This document shows positions 49,264 to 51,417 of a DNA stretch of 51,417 nucleotides, piece by piece (positions within the stretch are counted from its first letter, which is position 1; each line of letters starts with the position of its first letter). The notes under the pieces were generated by a model that worked only from the letters and a program-made list of their open reading frames with translations, was not told the DNA's origin and did no database searches. Position numbers and translations under genes: made by a program. Source of the stretch: Pelagibacterales bacterium SAG-MED41 (lineage in GTDB: Bacteria; Pseudomonadota; Alphaproteobacteria; Pelagibacterales; Pelagibacteraceae); contig JACWEJ010000005.1 of the NCBI GenBank assembly GCA_014653545.1, positions 1-51,417 on the forward strand. The letters are read 5' to 3'.

Positions 49264-50029
49264 GTCCTTTTTTAGGAGAGCTTGCGATTGCAAAATAATT
49301 TTTACTCATTCTGCCAGCAAGGTATGAATTTCTTCCAGATATAACTGCATCTTTAAAAGCCTTTGCCATTAAAATTGGTTTTTTGGCATTTGCTATAGCA
49401 CTGTTTATCAAAACGCCATCACAACCTAATTCCATAGCGATTGTTGCGTCAGATGCTGTCCCAATTCCTGCATCAACAATAACAGGAATTTTAGATTGTT
49501 TAATAATCATAGAAATATTAATTCTATTTTGTAATCCCAGTCCTGAACCAATTGGAGATGCTAAAGGCATAATAGCGGATGCACCGTTATCTTCTAATTT
49601 TTTTGCTAACAAAGGATCGTCTGTGCAATAAACCATCACTTTAAAACCCTCTTTACTCAATATTTTAGTGGACTTAATAGTTTCTATCATATTTGGATAA
49701 AGGGTTTTCTTGTCTCCTAAAACCTCTAACTTAACTAGTTTCCAACCACCCATCTCTCTAGCTAATCGAAGAGTTCTAAGAGCGTCATCGGAAGTAAAAC
49801 AGCCAGCAGTATTGGGTAAAAAAATTATTTTTTTTGGATTAAGAAAATCAGTCAATATTGGTTTTTTTTTATCTAAAATATTAACTCTTCTTACCGCAAC
49901 AGTTACCATATCCGCACCCGAAGCCTGAACTGCTTTTGCAGTTTCAGAGAAGCTTTTATATTTTCCAGTCCCAACAATAAGTCTAGACTTAAGTATTTTA
50001 CCTGCAACTTTTAAAAAATTGTTTTTCAT
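49256..50029 (-). CDS. thiG: Thiazole synthase
   Basis: Makes the thiazole phosphate ring of thiamine from deoxyxylulose 5-phosphate, sulfur carried by ThiS, and dehydroglycine. The 257-residue TIM-barrel protein has the Schiff-base lysine K100 in [37 protein letters not shown] and [15 protein letters not shown]. Length is normal. It follows thiS by a one-base overlap and ends 8 bp inside the end of convergent RNase E. The rest of the thiamine pathway is not in the window. Confidence 0.96.
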   Translation of the reverse strand: MKNNFLKVAGKILKSRLIVGTGKYKSFSETAKAVQASGADMVTVAVRRVNILDKKKPILTDFLNPKKIIFLPNTAGCFTSDDALRTLRLAREMGGWKLVKLEVLGDKKTLYPNMIETIKSTKILSKEGFKVMVYCTDDPLLAKKLEDNGASAIMPLASPIGSGLGLQNRINISMIIKQSKIPVIVDAGIGTASDATIAMELGCDGVLINSAIANAKKPILMAKAFKDAVISGRNSYLAGRMSKNYFAIASSPKKGLI

Positions 50030-50232
50030 TATCCCCCGCCAATAAAGTGAACTATTTCTACTTTATCGTTATTTTTTAAATTTTTTTTCTTATAGTTAGC
50101 TTTTGGAACAATTGAATTATTAAGTTCTATAGCAATTTTTTTGCTAATTAATCTGTGCTTCTTTAAAAGATCAAACAATGAATAATTTGATTTAATAAAT
50201 ACTTTTTTTCCATTTAATTGTATTTTTGCCAT
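50029..50232 (-). CDS. thiS: Sulfur carrier protein ThiS
   Basis: Small ubiquitin-like carrier that brings sulfur, as a thiocarboxylate, to ThiG. The 67 residues end in HFIGGG, with the required C-terminal Gly-Gly, and carry the FDLLKKHRL region. A longer frame to 50298 exists but overlaps aroQ and is not conserved in character; the ATG at 50230-50232 gives the typical size. It lies directly before thiG. Confidence 0.94.
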   Translation of the reverse strand: MAKIQLNGKKVFIKSNYSLFDLLKKHRLISKKIAIELNNSIVPKANYKKKNLKNNDKVEIVHFIGGG

Positions 50233-50260
50233 AATTAAGTTATTCAATAACAAGAAATTT

Positions 50261-50704
50261 ATGAAGAAAATTATAATTCTTAATGGACCAAACCTCAACC
50301 TTTTAGGTGAAAGAGAAAAAAATCAATATGGAAATTTTACATTAAAAGATGTGGAAAAAAAATGTAATGATCATGCAAGCAAGAACAACATCGAACTCTC
50401 TTTATTTCAATCTAATATAGAGGGAGAGTTAGTAGACCAAATTCAAAAATCAAGAAATAATCAAGATGGATTGATTATTAATGCTGGAGGTTATACTCAT
50501 ACTTCAGTAGCAATCCACGATGCCTTAAAAATATTGAAAATTCCAATTATAGAATTGCATATAAGTAATATTTATAATAGAGAAGAATTTAGACATAAAT
50601 CTCTAATTAGTAAAATTGCTAGTGGAGTTATTTGTGGATTTGGGGCTGATGGATATATAATGTCCTTAAATGCTTTAAACAAATTTATAAAAAATGAAAA
50701 TTGA
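50261..50704 (+). CDS. aroQ: 3-dehydroquinate dehydratase, type II
   Basis: Third step of the shikimate pathway for aromatic amino acids. The 147 residues have the motif LNGPNLNLLGERE at the N-terminus, catalytic Y23 in NQYG, INAGGYTHTSVAIHDAL and ELHISNIYNREEFRHKS with the catalytic His. It is divergent from thiS across only 28 bp and overlaps accB by 11 bp; aroQ-accB-accC is a standard alphaproteobacterial arrangement. Confidence 0.97.
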   Translation: MKKIIILNGPNLNLLGEREKNQYGNFTLKDVEKKCNDHASKNNIELSLFQSNIEGELVDQIQKSRNNQDGLIINAGGYTHTSVAIHDALKILKIPIIELHISNIYNREEFRHKSLISKIASGVICGFGADGYIMSLNALNKFIKNEN

Positions 50705-51119
50705 TAAAAAACTTATAAAAGAACTTGTAAATAATCTTAAGGAATTCGAACTATCAGAACTAGAATATCAAGAAGGTGGCACTAAAATAAAAGTTTCGAA
50801 AGTATCCAAAGGAGTTGAACAAGTCAAAACAAGCGCTGTTGTTTCTCCGATCAAATCAGTTCTTAAGTCTTCGGATGATAGTGAAGGCATAAGAGTTAAA
50901 TCTCCAATAATTGGAACTGCTTACCTGGCTCCTGAACCTGGCGCTAAAAAATTTGTTGAAGTTGGTGATAAAATCAAAAAAGGTCAAACGGTTATGATTG
51001 TTGAAGCAATGAAAACAATGAATCATGTTCCTTCAACTTCTGATGGTGAAATTAAAAAAATTTTAATTGAAGATGGTCAACCAGTGGAATTTGGTCAAAC
51101 TTTAGTTCTTCTAAAATAA
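50694..51119 (+). CDS. accB: Biotin carboxyl carrier protein of acetyl-CoA carboxylase
   Basis: Carries biotin between the biotin carboxylase and carboxyltransferase of acetyl-CoA carboxylase, the first step of fatty acid synthesis. The 141 residues have a short N-terminal helix, a linker rich in Ser, Val and Lys (about 40-65), and a biotinyl domain with K107 in VEAMKTMN, the target of the BirA ligase encoded at 2010-2579. The 8 bp spacer to accC indicates cotranscription. Confidence 0.97.
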   Translation: MKIDKKLIKELVNNLKEFELSELEYQEGGTKIKVSKVSKGVEQVKTSAVVSPIKSVLKSSDDSEGIRVKSPIIGTAYLAPEPGAKKFVEVGDKIKKGQTVMIVEAMKTMNHVPSTSDGEIKKILIEDGQPVEFGQTLVLLK

Positions 51120-51127
51120 ACTTAATA

Positions 51128-51417
51128 ATGTTCAAAAAAGTATTAATAGCTAACAGAGGTGAAATAGCTGTTAGAGTTATTAGAGCATGTAAAGAATGGG
51201 GAATTAAAACTGTTGCAGTACATTCTGATGTAGATGCAGATTCAATGCATGTTAGGCTTGCTGATGAAAGTGTTTGTATAGGTTCGCATCAACCTCAAAA
51301 TAGCTATTTAAATATTTCATCAATAATGTCTGCTGTCGATTTAACTGGCGCAGAGGCTATTCATCCAGGTTACGGATTTTTATCAGAAAATGCTAAATTT
51401 TCTGAAATTATAAACAA
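51128..51417 (+). CDS. accC: Biotin carboxylase of acetyl-CoA carboxylase (N-terminal part, cut by window edge)
   Basis: ATP-grasp enzyme that carboxylates the biotin on AccB. The frame begins at the ATG at 51128-51130 and runs off the right edge after 96 codons. It reads [20 protein letters not shown], the N-terminal signature, and later [14 protein letters not shown], both diagnostic. It follows accB after 8 bp. The catalytic ATP-grasp part lies beyond the window. Confidence 0.96.
   Translation, partial: MFKKVLIANRGEIAVRVIRACKEWGIKTVAVHSDVDADSMHVRLADESVCIGSHQPQNSYLNISSIMSAVDLTGAEAIHPGYGFLSENAKFSEIIN

Noticed and set aside
50233-50298. N-terminal extension of thiS
   Set aside because: It would overlap divergent aroQ, adds a hydrophobic stretch unlike ThiS, and the internal ATG gives the normal 67 residues.
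1-51417. CRISPR array, prophage, transposon or new defence system
   Set aside because: I saw no regularly spaced repeats, transposase, integrase, phage structural gene or toxin-antitoxin pair; nearly every base belongs to a recognised housekeeping or envelope gene.

Overview
The window is a gene-dense, very AT-rich stretch of a streamlined alphaproteobacterium. It most resembles the SAR11 clade (Pelagibacterales), judging from the low GC, gene order, tiny spacers, and compact versions of the alphaproteobacterial cassettes nuoA-N/birA/coaX/rnj, tig/clpP/clpX/lon, iscR/suf and aroQ/accB/accC. Other low-GC streamlined alphaproteobacteria cannot be excluded without a phylogeny. I see no insertion sequence, prophage, CRISPR array or rRNA. 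The largest gap between genes is about 165 bp, so there is no stretch above 300 bp without a gene.

Layout. Positions 1-16452 (minus strand) hold one long cassette: the 14 subunits of NADH:quinone oxidoreductase (complex I, nuoA to nuoN), then biotin protein ligase, type III pantothenate kinase and RNase J, which runs off the left edge. Upstream on the same strand are tRNA-Asp and tRNA-Val. Positions 16887-20885 form a small accessory block: a zinc-ribbon membrane protein, an 852-residue three-domain sugar-modifying enzyme (epimerase, cupin, C-methyltransferase) and a GT17 glycosyltransferase. Positions 20888-26756 (minus) are the protein quality-control cluster lon, clpX, clpP and tig, with tRNA-Leu directly upstream of tig. 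Next come a polyprenyl-phosphate sugar-phosphate transferase and an EamA exporter.

From 28869, glutamine synthetase (plus) faces a glutaminase (minus) built like the animal GLS enzyme, so glutamine synthesis and hydrolysis meet tail to tail. Positions 32371-38487 (minus) are the iron-sulfur assembly operon iscR-sufB-C-D-S-U-T-A, which would supply the clusters used by complex I. Then follow an alpha/beta hydrolase, anhydro-MurNAc kinase (wall recycling), tyrosyl-tRNA synthetase, an AsmA-like envelope protein, release factor 2, penicillin-binding protein 1A and RNase E. The right end holds thiazole synthase with its sulfur carrier (thiSG), then aroQ-accB-accC, cut by the right edge.

Main points for a second look: a classical programmed +1 frameshift in prfB with a tandem stop; an apparent frameshift in clpX at a run of nine A's; the triple-domain sugar enzyme; the GLS-like ankyrin glutaminase opposite glnA; an RNase E with no cysteine at all, so no zinc link; six convergent gene pairs that all overlap or nearly touch; and a tRNA-Leu only 7 nt from the tig start codon. 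I did not find convincing evidence of a wholly new defence or mobile system here.
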